This document shows, piece after piece, positions 48,059-57,566 of a stretch of 64,000 bases of DNA. The DNA comes from an uncultured Collinsella sp. Its GTDB lineage: Bacteria; Actinomycetota; Coriobacteriia; Coriobacteriales; Coriobacteriaceae. The notes below the pieces were generated by a model. It did no database searches and was not told the DNA's origin. It saw only the letters and a list, made by a program, of their open reading frames with translations. The position numbers and the translations under genes are program-made. The DNA lies in contig CAAELZ010000071.1 in assembly GCA_900756945.1 (NCBI GenBank), positions 6,044 to 70,043 on the forward strand, in the 5' to 3' direction. How positions within the stretch are numbered: position 1 is the stretch's first letter; every line of letters starts with the position of its first letter.

Positions 48059-49543
48059 ATGAACACTATCCAGATCAATCCGGCCGATAACGTGATCGTC
48101 GCGCTGTCGCCGCTTGCCAAGGGCACCGCTGTCGCGGTTCCCGGGGTGGGCGAGGTCGTTGCCGCGGAGGATATTCCGCAGGGCCACAAGATGGCCGTGC
48201 GTGCCATTGCGGCGGGGGAGGACGTCGTCAAGTACGGTCTTCCTATCGGCCACGTGACGGGCGACATCCAGCCCGGTCAGTGGCTTCATACGCATAACGT
48301 CAAGACCAACCTTTCGGGCGAGGTCGAGTATGCTTACAACCCGACGCATCCGGTCGTTGAGCCGGTTGAGCCCGAGACCTTTATGGGTTTCCGCCGCGCT
48401 GACGGCCGCGCCGCCACGCGCAACGAGCTGTGGATCATCCCCACGGTCGGCTGCGTCAACGAGGTCGCACGTGCCATGTGCGAGCAGGCTCAGGATCTGG
48501 TCGAGGGCTCGCTGGAGGGCGTTTACTACTTCCCGCATCCCTTTGGCTGCTCGCAGACCGGTGCCGACCATGCCCAGACGCGCCGTCTGCTGGTGGCGCT
48601 CTCGCGTCACGCAAACGCTGCGGGTGTGCTGTTCCTGTCCCTCGGTTGCGAAAACTGCACGCACCAGCAGGTACTCGACGAGCTCGGTGACTTCGATCGC
48701 GAGCGCGTTCGATTCCTCGCCTGCCAGGATGTAGCCGACGAGCAGGTCGAGGGTCACAAGATCCTGTCCGAGCTTGCCGACCTGGCCAAGCAGGCCAAGC
48801 GTGAGCCCATTCCTGCCTCCGAGCTGGTCATTGGCCTTAAGTGCGGCGGCTCTGACGGTCTTTCGGGCATTACCGCCAACCCCACGATCGGTCGCGTGAG
48901 CGATATGGTCGTCGCCCGCGGCGGCACGTCGGTGCTCACCGAGGTTCCCGAGATGTTTGGCGCGGAGAGCATTCTGCTCGATCGCTGTGAGAGCCAGGAC
49001 GTCTTTAACGCAGCTGCCGACATGCTCAACGGCTTTAAGGACTACTTTATCAGCCACGGGGAGGTCGTCTATGAGAACCCGAGCCCCGGCAACAAGGACG
49101 GCGGCATTACCACGCTCGAGGACAAGAGCTGCGGCTGCGTGCAAAAGGGCGGATCTGCCCCCATCGTCGACGTGCTGCCGTATGCCGGTCAGGCTACCAA
49201 GCATGGCCTGAACATGCTGTGCGGCCCGGGTAACGACATGGTATCCACCACGGCCCTGACGGCTGCCGGCTGCCACGTAATCCTGTTCTCGACCGGCCGC
49301 GGCACGCCGTTTGGCGCGCCGGCGCCGACGCTCAAGGTGTTTACCAACCAGCGTCTGTGCGACCACAAGGCCAACTGGATGGACTTTAACGCCGGCGTGA
49401 TTGCCACAGGCGAGTGCACGCTCGACGAGGCTGCCCACGACCTGTACCAGCTGGTGCTGGAGACGGCGGGCGGCAAGCTTACGAGTGCCGAGCGTCGCGG
49501 TTGTCACGAGATCAGCATCTGGAAGGACGGCGTCTGCCTGTAG
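48059..49543 (+). CDS. uxaA: Altronate dehydratase UxaA
   Basis: Dehydrates D-altronate to 2-keto-3-deoxygluconate. It contains the N-terminal SAF domain (NPADNVIVALSPLAKG) and the main domain with the iron-binding Cys/His stretches HPFGCSQTGAD, LGCENCTHQQ and LKCGGSDGLSGITANP. The 494-aa length is normal. It completes the three-enzyme galacturonate path; the later steps (KdgK, KDPG aldolase) are not in this window. Confidence 0.95.
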   Translation: MNTIQINPADNVIVALSPLAKGTAVAVPGVGEVVAAEDIPQGHKMAVRAIAAGEDVVKYGLPIGHVTGDIQPGQWLHTHNVKTNLSGEVEYAYNPTHPVVEPVEPETFMGFRRADGRAATRNELWIIPTVGCVNEVARAMCEQAQDLVEGSLEGVYYFPHPFGCSQTGADHAQTRRLLVALSRHANAAGVLFLSLGCENCTHQQVLDELGDFDRERVRFLACQDVADEQVEGHKILSELADLAKQAKREPIPASELVIGLKCGGSDGLSGITANPTIGRVSDMVVARGGTSVLTEVPEMFGAESILLDRCESQDVFNAAADMLNGFKDYFISHGEVVYENPSPGNKDGGITTLEDKSCGCVQKGGSAPIVDVLPYAGQATKHGLNMLCGPGNDMVSTTALTAAGCHVILFSTGRGTPFGAPAPTLKVFTNQRLCDHKANWMDFNAGVIATGECTLDEAAHDLYQLVLETAGGKLTSAERRGCHEISIWKDGVCL

Positions 49544-49577
49544 CGGCAAGCGGGTTCGCATAGGGCGCTATTGGCCA

Positions 49578-49614
49578 TGGCCCCGTCGGGAGTGTTCCCG
49601 GCGGGGCCATTTTT
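49578..49614 (+). terminator. Rho-independent terminator of uxaA
   Basis: A 14-bp stem (TGGCCCCGTCGGGA with TCCCGGCGGGGCCA, one G-T pair) with a 4-base loop and five T residues. Confidence 0.9.
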
Positions 49615-49669
49615 GTCCGGGCTGCAGAAGCGCGTCTTCCTGGGGGCGCGGGGGGCGGTGAATACAATA

Positions 49670-49839
49670 AACGTTCACCCAGTCACCCTGAAATTAAAAC
49701 CCACCGAATGCCCTTGTAATCGAGAATATTTTGAGTTAGGTGTCCGTTCAGCGATGAAAAACGACCGTTCAGGGATATTATTCAAGTGAACGTTCACCTA
49801 TCATAAGCAATCGCGCATAATCTAGCTAAACGTTCACCC
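49670..49839. promoter_or_regulatory. LacI-type operators before the GPH transporter
   Basis: One full site GTGAACGTTCAC (49786-49797) and two half-conserved sites, AACGTTCACCC (49670-49680) and CTAAACGTTCACCC (49826-49839). The 49544-49916 gap holds no gene. CATAAT near 49816 is a possible -10 box between the last two sites. Confidence 0.7.
49743..49771 (+). promoter_or_regulatory. 21-bp-spaced direct repeat, site C (GPH transporter promoter)
   Basis: TCCGTTCA at 49743 and ACCGTTCA at 49764. The full operator begins 22 bases after the second repeat starts. Confidence 0.55.
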
Positions 49840-49916
49840 TGAACGACATGCAGACGGATGTCGGTATGGATTCCAATGTCTTGTTACAAGACAATCGAGA
49901 GAAGAGAGGGAGCTCG

Positions 49917-51476
49917 ATGACTAATAAGATTGGAAAAAAGCGCAAAATCACATTCTGGACGCGCTTGGGCTTTGGTATGGGCGGCATGCTCAACTCCGGT
50001 GCCCTGAGCTTTACGCACAGCTACATGGTGCTGTTCCTGTCCACGGAGTGCGGCCTGTCCGCAGGCGAGGCTGCGCTGATTAGCTCGTTCGCCATCTATC
50101 TCAACGCCATTCTTTGCCCGCTGATGGGTTTTGTGGCCGATAACTTCTATGCCACCAAGATCGGCCGCATCTTTGGTCGTCGCCGTTTCTGGATCTTGCT
50201 GGCTATCCCGATGATGGTCGCCGAGCCGCTTATCTTCGTTGCTACGCCGTTCGGTTTCCCGTACTACTTTGTGCTGTACCTGATCTACAACGTCGCGTAC
50301 ACATTCTGCACCGCCAACCTGTCGCCGCTTACCATCGAGATGACCGACGACTTCAAGGAGCGTACGTACCTCACCGGCTACAAGCACCTCTTTGGCAACG
50401 CCGCCGGCTTCCTGATGGCAGCACTCGTCGGCTTTGGCTTTGGCACCTTCGGCGAGACCAACCCGTTCAGCTATTTCATCATCGCTACAATTAACGCTTC
50501 GGTCATGGCAATCTCGCTGCTCTGCGTGTACCTGTCCACGTGGGAGCACACCCCCGAGGAGGTCGCTCAGGAGAAGATCGAGAGCGTCGGCGAGGGCATC
50601 AAGAAGTTCTTCATCGACGTTATCTCTACCTTCCGCAACAAGTCCTTCCGCAAGGTCCTGTATGCGCAGGTCTCCACGAAGCTCGCCGCTGCCTGCTGGT
50701 CTGCGTGCCTGTCCTTCTTCATCGTCTACTGCCTGCAGATTCCTAAGTCCTACGAGTCCGTGATGGAGATGCCCGGCAAGGTCGTCGCTATCGTCTGCAC
50801 CGCCATCTGGGTCGCCCTCATGGCCAAGAAGGGCTTCCACAAGTCTTGGTACCTGGCAAACGTCGGTTGCGCTGCGTGCATCATCGCCTACAACTACTTC
50901 GCCTTTGGCCAGATTAACGGCACCTCCACGGTCGCCATCGCCATGATCGCCTACCCCATCATCTTCGCCATCTGGAAGTTCTTCTACGTTGGCTTCCAGT
51001 ATCTGCCCGATGTTCTGCTCAACTACATCCCCGATGTCGATGAGCTCATCACCCTGCGTCGCCGCGAGGGCATCTACAGCTCCGCTCAGCAGCTCTGCCA
51101 GCAGATTGCCCAGGCTGTTGCCGTCAACGTATGGGCTATCGTCCTTGCTGCCTCCGGCTTCATTCAGACCGCCGGCAACAGCGACGCCGTGACCCAGCCC
51201 GCCACCGTGCCTCTGTACATCTGCGGCTACATGCTCATCGGCTGCGCCGGCTTCTTCCTGCTCGCGGCTGTCCTTGCCCGCGGCATCAAGATCGACAAGG
51301 AGCAGTGCGACATCCTTTGCGACGAGATTCACCGTGTCAAGGAGGGTGGCAAGATGGCCGACGTCAAGCCCGAGGTCAAGGCGCTTTGCGAGGAGCTCTC
51401 CGGCTTTAAGTACGAGGACTGCTTCGCCCACAACAATGTTGGCTTCCAGGACGGCAGCGTAATTCCCGCCGAGTAG
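49917..51476 (+). CDS. GPH-family sugar/uronide:cation symporter
   Basis: Twelve-helix transporter of the glycoside-pentoside-hexuronide family (519 aa). Typical stretches are FWTRLGFGMGGMLNSGA, CPLMGFVADNF, TKIGRIFGRRRFWIL, and PDVLLNYIPDVDELITLRRREGIY, which is the family's conserved loop in the C-terminal half. The frame opens at 49848, but ATG 49917 follows GAGAGGGAG. It ends in a 60-residue cytoplasmic tail. Position suggests it imports galacturonate or oligogalacturonides. Confidence 0.88.
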   Translation: MTNKIGKKRKITFWTRLGFGMGGMLNSGALSFTHSYMVLFLSTECGLSAGEAALISSFAIYLNAILCPLMGFVADNFYATKIGRIFGRRRFWILLAIPMMVAEPLIFVATPFGFPYYFVLYLIYNVAYTFCTANLSPLTIEMTDDFKERTYLTGYKHLFGNAAGFLMAALVGFGFGTFGETNPFSYFIIATINASVMAISLLCVYLSTWEHTPEEVAQEKIESVGEGIKKFFIDVISTFRNKSFRKVLYAQVSTKLAAACWSACLSFFIVYCLQIPKSYESVMEMPGKVVAIVCTAIWVALMAKKGFHKSWYLANVGCAACIIAYNYFAFGQINGTSTVAIAMIAYPIIFAIWKFFYVGFQYLPDVLLNYIPDVDELITLRRREGIYSSAQQLCQQIAQAVAVNVWAIVLAASGFIQTAGNSDAVTQPATVPLYICGYMLIGCAGFFLLAAVLARGIKIDKEQCDILCDEIHRVKEGGKMADVKPEVKALCEELSGFKYEDCFAHNNVGFQDGSVIPAE

Positions 51477-51501
51477 GGCCAACGCATCGTCCAAACCAAA
51501 G

Positions 51502-51544
51502 GGCCGTGCCACCGGAGATTCACCGGCGGGTGCGGCCTTTTTTT
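51502..51544 (+). terminator. Rho-independent terminator of the GPH gene
   Basis: Stem from GGCCGTGCC... to ...GGTGCGGCC with inner ACCGG/CCGGC pairing, followed by seven T residues. Confidence 0.8.
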
Positions 51545-51590
51545 AAAAACGAGTAGTATGAACTTCTGATTACATTTGAGGGAGAGACCC

Positions 51591-53186
51591 ATGGAGACGA
51601 ACGTTATCTGGCGCAACGCCCGTGCGGCCGTTATCGAGCTCGACGATGGCGGCTACTTTACCTGTGCCGATACGTGGGAAATCTTTGTCAACGATGAGCC
51701 CGCCGGCACCACGAACACGGTCGAGACCTATGTTGACGGCCTGGTTCCCGGCAAGCGCAACCTGATCCGCTTTGTCTGCGGCGAGCGCGAGCTGAGCGTG
51801 GGAGTCACCACGCCGGCCGAGCCCTTCACCATCAACGTTCGCGACTGCGGCGCCAAGGGCGATGCCGAGCACGACGACACCACCAATATCCAGGCTGCCA
51901 TCATGGCCTGCCCCAAGGGCGGACGCGTGCTGATTCCCGCCGGCAGCTACCGCATCAAGTCGCTCTTCCTTAAGAGCGATATCAATATTGAGCTTGCCGA
52001 GGGCGCGGTGCTGCTGGCCCGTCACGACCGTGCGGCACTTGCCTACATTCCGGGCACGGTCACGGGCGACGAAGGCGCCGGGTATGCCGATACCGACATG
52101 CTGCCCCTGGGCCGCTGGGAGGGCGAGAGCTTCTCGACCTACTGCTCTACCTTTACGGGCCTGAACGTGCACGACGTGTGCATCTATGGTCGCGGCGCGA
52201 TTGACGGCCAGACCGATTTTGCCGAGGACAACTGGTGGAACAAGGACTTTAAGAACATCTTCCGTCCCGAGGAGGGCCGCGAGATCGCCCGCCCGCGCAT
52301 GATCTTCCTGTCCGAGTGCGAAAACGTGAGTCTTGCCGGCTTTACCGTGCGCAACAGCCCGGCGTGGAATATCCATCCCATTCTGTGCGAGCACGTCGAT
52401 GCCCTGTGCCTGTCCATCGAGGGTCCCAAGAACTCCCACAACACCGACGGTTTCGATCCCGAGAGCTGCGGTTTTGTCCGCATCCTTGGCTGTCAGTTCT
52501 CGGTGGGGGACGACTGCATCGCCATCAAGAGCGGCAAACTGGGCATTGAACCCGAGCTCCGTCCCGCCACGCACGACGTGCTGATCTCGCACTGCTACAT
52601 GCACGACGGCCACGGCGCCGTGGTGCTGGGATCCGAGGCCGCCGGCGGCATCAAGGACCTCACCGTGAGCAAGTGCCTCTTTGAGCGCACCGACCGCGGC
52701 CTGCGCGTCAAGACACGCCGCGGACGCGGCAAGGACGCCGTCAACGAGGGCATCACCTTCGAGCACATTCGCATGGATAAGGTGCTCACGCCCTTCGTGG
52801 TCAACTCGTTCTACTTCTGCGACAAGGACGGCAAGACCGACTACGTGCAGTCTCGCGAGGCGCTGCCCGTCGACGACCGTACGCCCGGCTTTGGCGCCAC
52901 GACGTTTTGCGATATCGAGGCCATCAACTGCCATGCGGCCGCGGCCTATATCACGGGCCTTCCCGAGAGCAAGGTGACGCGCCTGACGTTCCAGGATGTC
53001 CATGTGACCTTTGCCGCCGATGCCGAGCCCTTTGTGCCGGCCATGGCCTGCGGCGTGGAGCCCATGGTGCGCCAGGGCATCATCGCGCAGAACGTGAAAG
53101 TCCTCGACCTGCAGAACGTGCGCATCGAGGGTCAGGATGGCGACGAGCTGCAGCTGCAAAACGTCGACAAGGTTATCCACGCGTAG
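51591..53186 (+). CDS. GH28 family polygalacturonase-like glycosidase
   Basis: Hydrolyses alpha-1,4 galacturonate bonds (exo- or oligo-galacturonosidase). The parallel beta-helix fold starts after an N-terminal fibronectin-like part (1-80). All four GH28 motifs are seen: NTDGFD (284-289), GDD (306-308), GHG (340-342) and RVK (372-374). There is no signal peptide, so it should act on imported oligomers in the cytoplasm. ATG 51591 follows GAGGGAGAG. 531 aa. Confidence 0.9.
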   Translation: METNVIWRNARAAVIELDDGGYFTCADTWEIFVNDEPAGTTNTVETYVDGLVPGKRNLIRFVCGERELSVGVTTPAEPFTINVRDCGAKGDAEHDDTTNIQAAIMACPKGGRVLIPAGSYRIKSLFLKSDINIELAEGAVLLARHDRAALAYIPGTVTGDEGAGYADTDMLPLGRWEGESFSTYCSTFTGLNVHDVCIYGRGAIDGQTDFAEDNWWNKDFKNIFRPEEGREIARPRMIFLSECENVSLAGFTVRNSPAWNIHPILCEHVDALCLSIEGPKNSHNTDGFDPESCGFVRILGCQFSVGDDCIAIKSGKLGIEPELRPATHDVLISHCYMHDGHGAVVLGSEAAGGIKDLTVSKCLFERTDRGLRVKTRRGRGKDAVNEGITFEHIRMDKVLTPFVVNSFYFCDKDGKTDYVQSREALPVDDRTPGFGATTFCDIEAINCHAAAAYITGLPESKVTRLTFQDVHVTFAADAEPFVPAMACGVEPMVRQGIIAQNVKVLDLQNVRIEGQDGDELQLQNVDKVIHA

Positions 53187-53223
53187 GGTAGTGCTCCTGC
53201 ACAAGTGAATACGGCATGTTGAG

Positions 53224-53259
53224 GCGTGCGACGGTCGGGTCTGCCCGGCTGTCGCACGC
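53224..53259 (+). terminator. Hairpin after GH28
   Basis: GCGTGCGAC paired with GTCGCACGC, with an inner CGGG/CCCG pairing; no T run. Confidence 0.45.
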
Positions 53260-53317
53260 AATCTATAGGTGCCGGTATTGCGCGGTGGGTGTTCTGTGAC
53301 AGAAAGCGTAATGACAG

Positions 53318-55483
53318 ATGAGTGGTAAAGAACAGCTCTTTGAGGTATCGCTCGAACGCGAAGGCGCGTATCGCAGCATTTCGGCGGCGCTCGAGGCGGC
53401 GGAGCGGTGTGTGCCCGATGCGACCGTGCCGGTGCGCGTGCTGGTGGCGCCGGGTGAGTACCGCGAACGGGTCGAAATTCGTCGTCCGCATGTGACGCTC
53501 GAGGGCGAGACGGCCGACAGCGTGCGTATCGTGGGAGGCCTGGGTGCCAAGATGCCTTCGGAAGATGGTAGCGGCCAGGATGGAAGACTCGGCACCTTCC
53601 GTACGTACACGGTGCTGGTCGATGCCGACGACGTGACGCTTGCGGGTCTAACAATCGAAAACAACGCCGGTGATGGGCGCGAGGTCGGCCAGGCGATTGC
53701 CCTGTATGCCGATGGTGACCGCCTGGTTGTCGATGCCTGCTGCATTAAGGGACACCAGGACACGCTCTTTTTGGGGCCGCTGCCGCCGCGCGAGGCCAAG
53801 CCGGGCGGCTTTATAGGCCCCAAGCAGTTCGCCCCGCGCCGCGTGGGGCGGCAGTATTTTCGACGTTGCCGGATCGAGGGCGATGTCGACTTTATCTTTG
53901 GCGGCGCGCGTGCCTACTTTGAGGGGTGTGAGATTCGCTCGCTCAACCGCGATATGGATGTCAACGGGTATGTAACGGCAGCCTCCACGCCTCAGGGCGA
54001 GCCGTACGGATTTGTGTTTCATGGCTGTTCGTTTACAGCCGATGAGGGCATTGCCCCCGGATCGGTCTATCTGGGTCGTCCATGGCGCGAGTGGGCCCAG
54101 ACCGTTTTGCTCGAATGCTGGCTGGGCCCCCATATTTCACTCGAGGGTTGGTGGGATTGGAATAAGCCAGCGGCACATGACGGCACCCTGTATGCCGGCG
54201 GTGCCCTGTTTGGCCCGGCGAGTGATACTGCCGCTTGGGTGCCGTGGGCGCATTGCCTGACCGGTCAGGATTCCGAACGCTATGCGCGTGACCGAGTGCT
54301 TGCCGGCACGGATGGTTGGGATCCCGAGGGCGGCGACGGTGATGCGGTAGAGACGGCCGGGCTATCTGCCAATGGCCGCACCGTGCACATCGAGACGTAC
54401 TACGAGGACGAACCTGCGCTGCGCGCCCGACTGAAGCGCGAGGGGCGCTCGGCCGCATTTACGGGCAAGACTCCCACAGACTTTGAGGCATGGAAGGCTG
54501 CGACCAGGACTCGTCTGTACGATATTTTGGGTCTTTCGCTTATGGACCGCGCCCCGATTGAGATTCGTGAGCTCAATCGCGTGCGGGTTGCCGGCAGCAT
54601 CGTGCGTACTCATGCGGTGCTGCAGGTTGAGCACGATGTGTGGATGCCGTTTTACCTGTTGGAGCCGTCCCGCCCCAAGCTTGACGAGCGGGGACTCAAG
54701 CGCTGCTATATCTGCCCGCATGGTCACCAGGGGGCGGGTGCTGCAAGCATAGCCGGCGTTGCGGGCGTGCCGGCGGTCGACGATGCCGTGCGTAAGTTCA
54801 ATTACGACTACGGTCTGCGTTTGGCGCGCATGGGTTATGTGACCGTCTGCCCCGATGCGCGTGGTTGGGGATACCGTCGTGACTGGAAGGGTCAGGGCGA
54901 CGACGAGAACAGCTACCTGCGCGGTACGTGTCTGAATCAAGCACGTATGGCCGAGCCGCTGGGTCTTACGGTCGCGGGCCTCAACGCCTGGGACAACATG
55001 CGCTTGATTGATTACTTGGAGACACGCGGTGACATTGCCATGGACGACCTGGGCTGCTTTGGTTTTTCGGGCGGCGGTTACATGACGTTGTACCTGTCCG
55101 CGCTCGACCCGCGCGTGCGCAAGGCGTTTGTCTCGGGCTATCTGTACGGCGTTGATGATTCGCTACTGCACCTCAACGGCAATTGCAGCTGCAATTACAC
55201 GCCTGGACTCTGGCGTCTGCTCGACATGGGCGACATTGCATCGCTTGTCGCGCCACGGCCGCTCTTGGTTCAGAGCTGCGAGAAAGACCATCTCAACGGC
55301 GCCCGCGGGCTTGCGAACGTAGACGAGCAGCTCGATATCGTTCGCGACGCCTACGCGCTGCTGGGCAAGGACGAAAACCTTCTGCACGAGGTCTGCCCGG
55401 GTGGACACCACCTGGGCGTGGCGCATCTTGCCGAGGATATCGAATGGCTCGATTCGCAAGTTGCGGAATACGCCCACGCATAG
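53318..55483 (+). CDS. Pectin methylesterase (CE8) fused to an alpha/beta-hydrolase
   Basis: Two-enzyme fusion of 721 aa. Residues 1 to about 310 are a pectin methylesterase: GHQDTLF (145-151), DFIFGG (191-196) and LGRPWR (252-257) give the catalytic Gln, Asp pair and Arg. From about 385 to the end is an alpha/beta-hydrolase of acetyl-esterase or dienelactone-hydrolase type, with the nucleophile Ser584 in GFSGGG, a likely Asp656 (CEKDH) and His in GGHHLG. There is no signal peptide. It probably removes methyl and acetyl groups from imported pectin fragments. The ribosome site is weak. Confidence 0.87.
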   Translation: MSGKEQLFEVSLEREGAYRSISAALEAAERCVPDATVPVRVLVAPGEYRERVEIRRPHVTLEGETADSVRIVGGLGAKMPSEDGSGQDGRLGTFRTYTVLVDADDVTLAGLTIENNAGDGREVGQAIALYADGDRLVVDACCIKGHQDTLFLGPLPPREAKPGGFIGPKQFAPRRVGRQYFRRCRIEGDVDFIFGGARAYFEGCEIRSLNRDMDVNGYVTAASTPQGEPYGFVFHGCSFTADEGIAPGSVYLGRPWREWAQTVLLECWLGPHISLEGWWDWNKPAAHDGTLYAGGALFGPASDTAAWVPWAHCLTGQDSERYARDRVLAGTDGWDPEGGDGDAVETAGLSANGRTVHIETYYEDEPALRARLKREGRSAAFTGKTPTDFEAWKAATRTRLYDILGLSLMDRAPIEIRELNRVRVAGSIVRTHAVLQVEHDVWMPFYLLEPSRPKLDERGLKRCYICPHGHQGAGAASIAGVAGVPAVDDAVRKFNYDYGLRLARMGYVTVCPDARGWGYRRDWKGQGDDENSYLRGTCLNQARMAEPLGLTVAGLNAWDNMRLIDYLETRGDIAMDDLGCFGFSGGGYMTLYLSALDPRVRKAFVSGYLYGVDDSLLHLNGNCSCNYTPGLWRLLDMGDIASLVAPRPLLVQSCEKDHLNGARGLANVDEQLDIVRDAYALLGKDENLLHEVCPGGHHLGVAHLAEDIEWLDSQVAEYAHA

Positions 55484-55552
55484 TCCCTCGGTATGTTGTG
55501 AATGAACGGTATGTACCTGTATGACCGCCGGTGTGCGGGTGAGGAGAAGAAT

Positions 55553-56221
55553 ATGGAAACGAAAAACTTGAGCGAATCGACCGTCTGCTGCTTTGGCGAT
55601 TCGACCACCTGGGGCGATAACGGATGCGGCGGGGGAGGCAACGACATCTCTTGGACCTCGCACCTGGGTGCGCTGCTGGGCGGCGCTACGATCGAGAACT
55701 TTGGTATTAAGGGTTCGCGTATTGCCGTCAAGGCCGACCGTAGCGATTCGTTTGTTGAGCGCTTGGACGGCATCGATCACACGGCAGATATCTGCATCGT
55801 CTTTGGCGGCGTTAACGACTTTAGCCGTAACGTGCCGCTGGGAGAGCTGGGCAGCACGGACGTGCACGAGTTCTACGGTGCGCTCGACTACCTGATCCGC
55901 ACCATCACGGCGCGCTCGCCTCAGGCAAAGCTGATGTTTATGACGCCGTGCAAGACGAGCGGCAAACACGAGAAGGATATTCCGGCAAGCAACGAGGCCA
56001 ACCATCTGGGCCTGACGCAAGACGCCTATGTGCGCGCGATGCTGGAGGTCTGCGATCGCTACTCGGTGCCGGTGATCGACCTGTATGCGCAAAGCGGCAT
56101 CAGCCCGTTTTTGCCGGAGCACCGCGAGCTCTACATGCCGGACGGTCTGCATTACAGCCCTGCCGGCTATGAGCGCCTGGCGCATCGCATCGCTGCGGGC
56201 CTCACCGCCGTTTGCCGTTAA
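55553..56221 (+). CDS. SGNH/GDSL-family esterase
   Basis: Small hydrolase (222 aa) with the four SGNH blocks: FGDSTTWG (Ser17), the Gly of block II (FGIKGSR), GVND and DGLHYSPAGY (Asp and His). ATG 55553 with GAGGAGA is preferred over the frame start at 55502. No signal peptide. Placed after the methylesterase fusion, it may remove acetyl groups from pectin; this is inferred from context. Confidence 0.86.
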   Translation: METKNLSESTVCCFGDSTTWGDNGCGGGGNDISWTSHLGALLGGATIENFGIKGSRIAVKADRSDSFVERLDGIDHTADICIVFGGVNDFSRNVPLGELGSTDVHEFYGALDYLIRTITARSPQAKLMFMTPCKTSGKHEKDIPASNEANHLGLTQDAYVRAMLEVCDRYSVPVIDLYAQSGISPFLPEHRELYMPDGLHYSPAGYERLAHRIAAGLTAVCR

Positions 56222-56235
56222 AAGTTTGCCGTTCA
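56207..56235 (+). promoter_or_regulatory. 21-bp-spaced direct repeat, site D (GH105 promoter)
   Basis: GCCGTTTG at 56207 and GCCGTTCA at 56228; a third CCGTT lies between them at 56215. The first unit is inside the end of the SGNH gene, so the match is less certain than at sites A-C. Confidence 0.4.
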
Positions 56236-56303
56236 CGGGGATTATAGGGTTAACGTTCACCCTATAATCCCCGTTCGCGTTACACTAGGGGAAACGTTCA
56301 CCC
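56236..56303. promoter_or_regulatory. LacI-type operators before GH105, one inside a long palindrome
   Basis: GTTAACGTTCACC (56249-56261) sits at the centre of a palindrome with perfect 15-base arms (CGGGGATTATAGGGT and complement, 56236-56250 and 56259-56273). The right arm holds TATAAT (56263-56268). A second site GAAACGTTCACCC is at 56291-56303. Confidence 0.75.
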
Positions 56304-56328
56304 ATCAATAACGTCAGAGGGGACAGCA

Positions 56329-57564
56329 ATGGGTTGCAATCAGATTCTGGACCGTTATATCGAGCAGTTGATCGAGACCTCTACGCCTCAGGCGCCGGCC
56401 TGGAATATCGAAAAGCTTCGCGCTGGCAAGGAGAACACCTGGAATTACATTGACGGCTGCATGATCAAGGCGCTCATCGAGCTGTACGAGATCACCGGCG
56501 AGCAGCGTTACCTGACCTTCGCCGACGATTATATCGACTTCTTTGTCCAGGATGACGGCACCATCAAGCATTACGATCCCCAGGAGTACAACCTCGACAA
56601 CGTCAACGCGGGCAAAACCCTCTACAAACTCTATGACCTGGTGGGCAAGCCCAAGTACCGTGCCGCCATGGATACCATCTACCGTCAGCTCGAGACCCAG
56701 CCGCGTACCAAAGAGGGTGTGTTTTGGCACAAAGCCGTCTACCCCAACCAGATCTGGCTCGACGGCATGTACATGGCGCAGCCGTTCTACATGCAGTACG
56801 AGCTGAGCTTCCACAACCGCCGTGCCTGCTCGGATAGCTTCCATATGTTCCAGGTGGTGCACGACCTGATGCGCAACCCCCTCAACGGCCTGTACTATCA
56901 CGCCTACGACGCGAGCCGCAAGCAGTTCTGGTGCGATCCCGTCACCGGCCTTTCGGCCAACTTCTGGCTGCGCGCCGAGGGCTGGTTCGCCATGGCGCTC
57001 ATCGATACCTGGGAGCTCATGCCGCCCTCGATGTCGGCCGAGAAGGACGAGATCCGCAAGATGTTCCACGACCTGATCGACGCCATGCTGCCGTATCAGG
57101 ACGAGAAGACCGGTATGTGGCACCAGGTCATCAACCTGCCCAATATCGCCCCCAACTATCTGGAGGAGTCGGGCAGCGCCATCTTTGCCAACGCCATCAT
57201 GAAGGGCGTGCGCCTGGGCGTGCTGGGCGAGCGCTACTACCAGTACGGCCGCCGTGCATTTGACGGCATCTGCGACACGTGCCTGTCCGAGCGCGACGGA
57301 CAGCTGGCGCTCGACAACATCTGCCTGGTGGCGGGTCTTGGCAACACCGCGCACCGCGAGGGCACGTTTGGCTACTACATGAGCGAGCCCGTCGTCAAAA
57401 ACGACGCGAAGGGCGTGGCGCCGCTGGTGCTCGCCTATATCGAGACTATGCATCATGACAAGTTGGCCGGTAAGCGCGATCCGCTCGCCCCTTCGGGCGT
57501 GTGCTCCATCGATGACCCGTTTGGCGGCTACACGCCGGGCATCAATGCGTGCAAGGAGGTCTAG
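56329..57564 (+). CDS. GH105 (GH88-like) unsaturated galacturonyl hydrolase
   Basis: Releases the terminal unsaturated galacturonate from pectin lyase products. It aligns with YteR/YesR proteins: Asp90 (EYNLDNVNAGKTLY) and Asp145 (IWLDGMYMAQPF) match the catalytic Asp88 and Asp143 of YteR, and RAEGWFAMALIDT is the next family motif. 411 aa, no signal peptide, so intracellular. The isomerase gene begins 2 bases after its stop, with AAGGAGGT inside the end of this gene. Confidence 0.93.
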   Translation: MGCNQILDRYIEQLIETSTPQAPAWNIEKLRAGKENTWNYIDGCMIKALIELYEITGEQRYLTFADDYIDFFVQDDGTIKHYDPQEYNLDNVNAGKTLYKLYDLVGKPKYRAAMDTIYRQLETQPRTKEGVFWHKAVYPNQIWLDGMYMAQPFYMQYELSFHNRRACSDSFHMFQVVHDLMRNPLNGLYYHAYDASRKQFWCDPVTGLSANFWLRAEGWFAMALIDTWELMPPSMSAEKDEIRKMFHDLIDAMLPYQDEKTGMWHQVINLPNIAPNYLEESGSAIFANAIMKGVRLGVLGERYYQYGRRAFDGICDTCLSERDGQLALDNICLVAGLGNTAHREGTFGYYMSEPVVKNDAKGVAPLVLAYIETMHHDKLAGKRDPLAPSGVCSIDDPFGGYTPGINACKEV

Positions 57565-57566
57565 GC

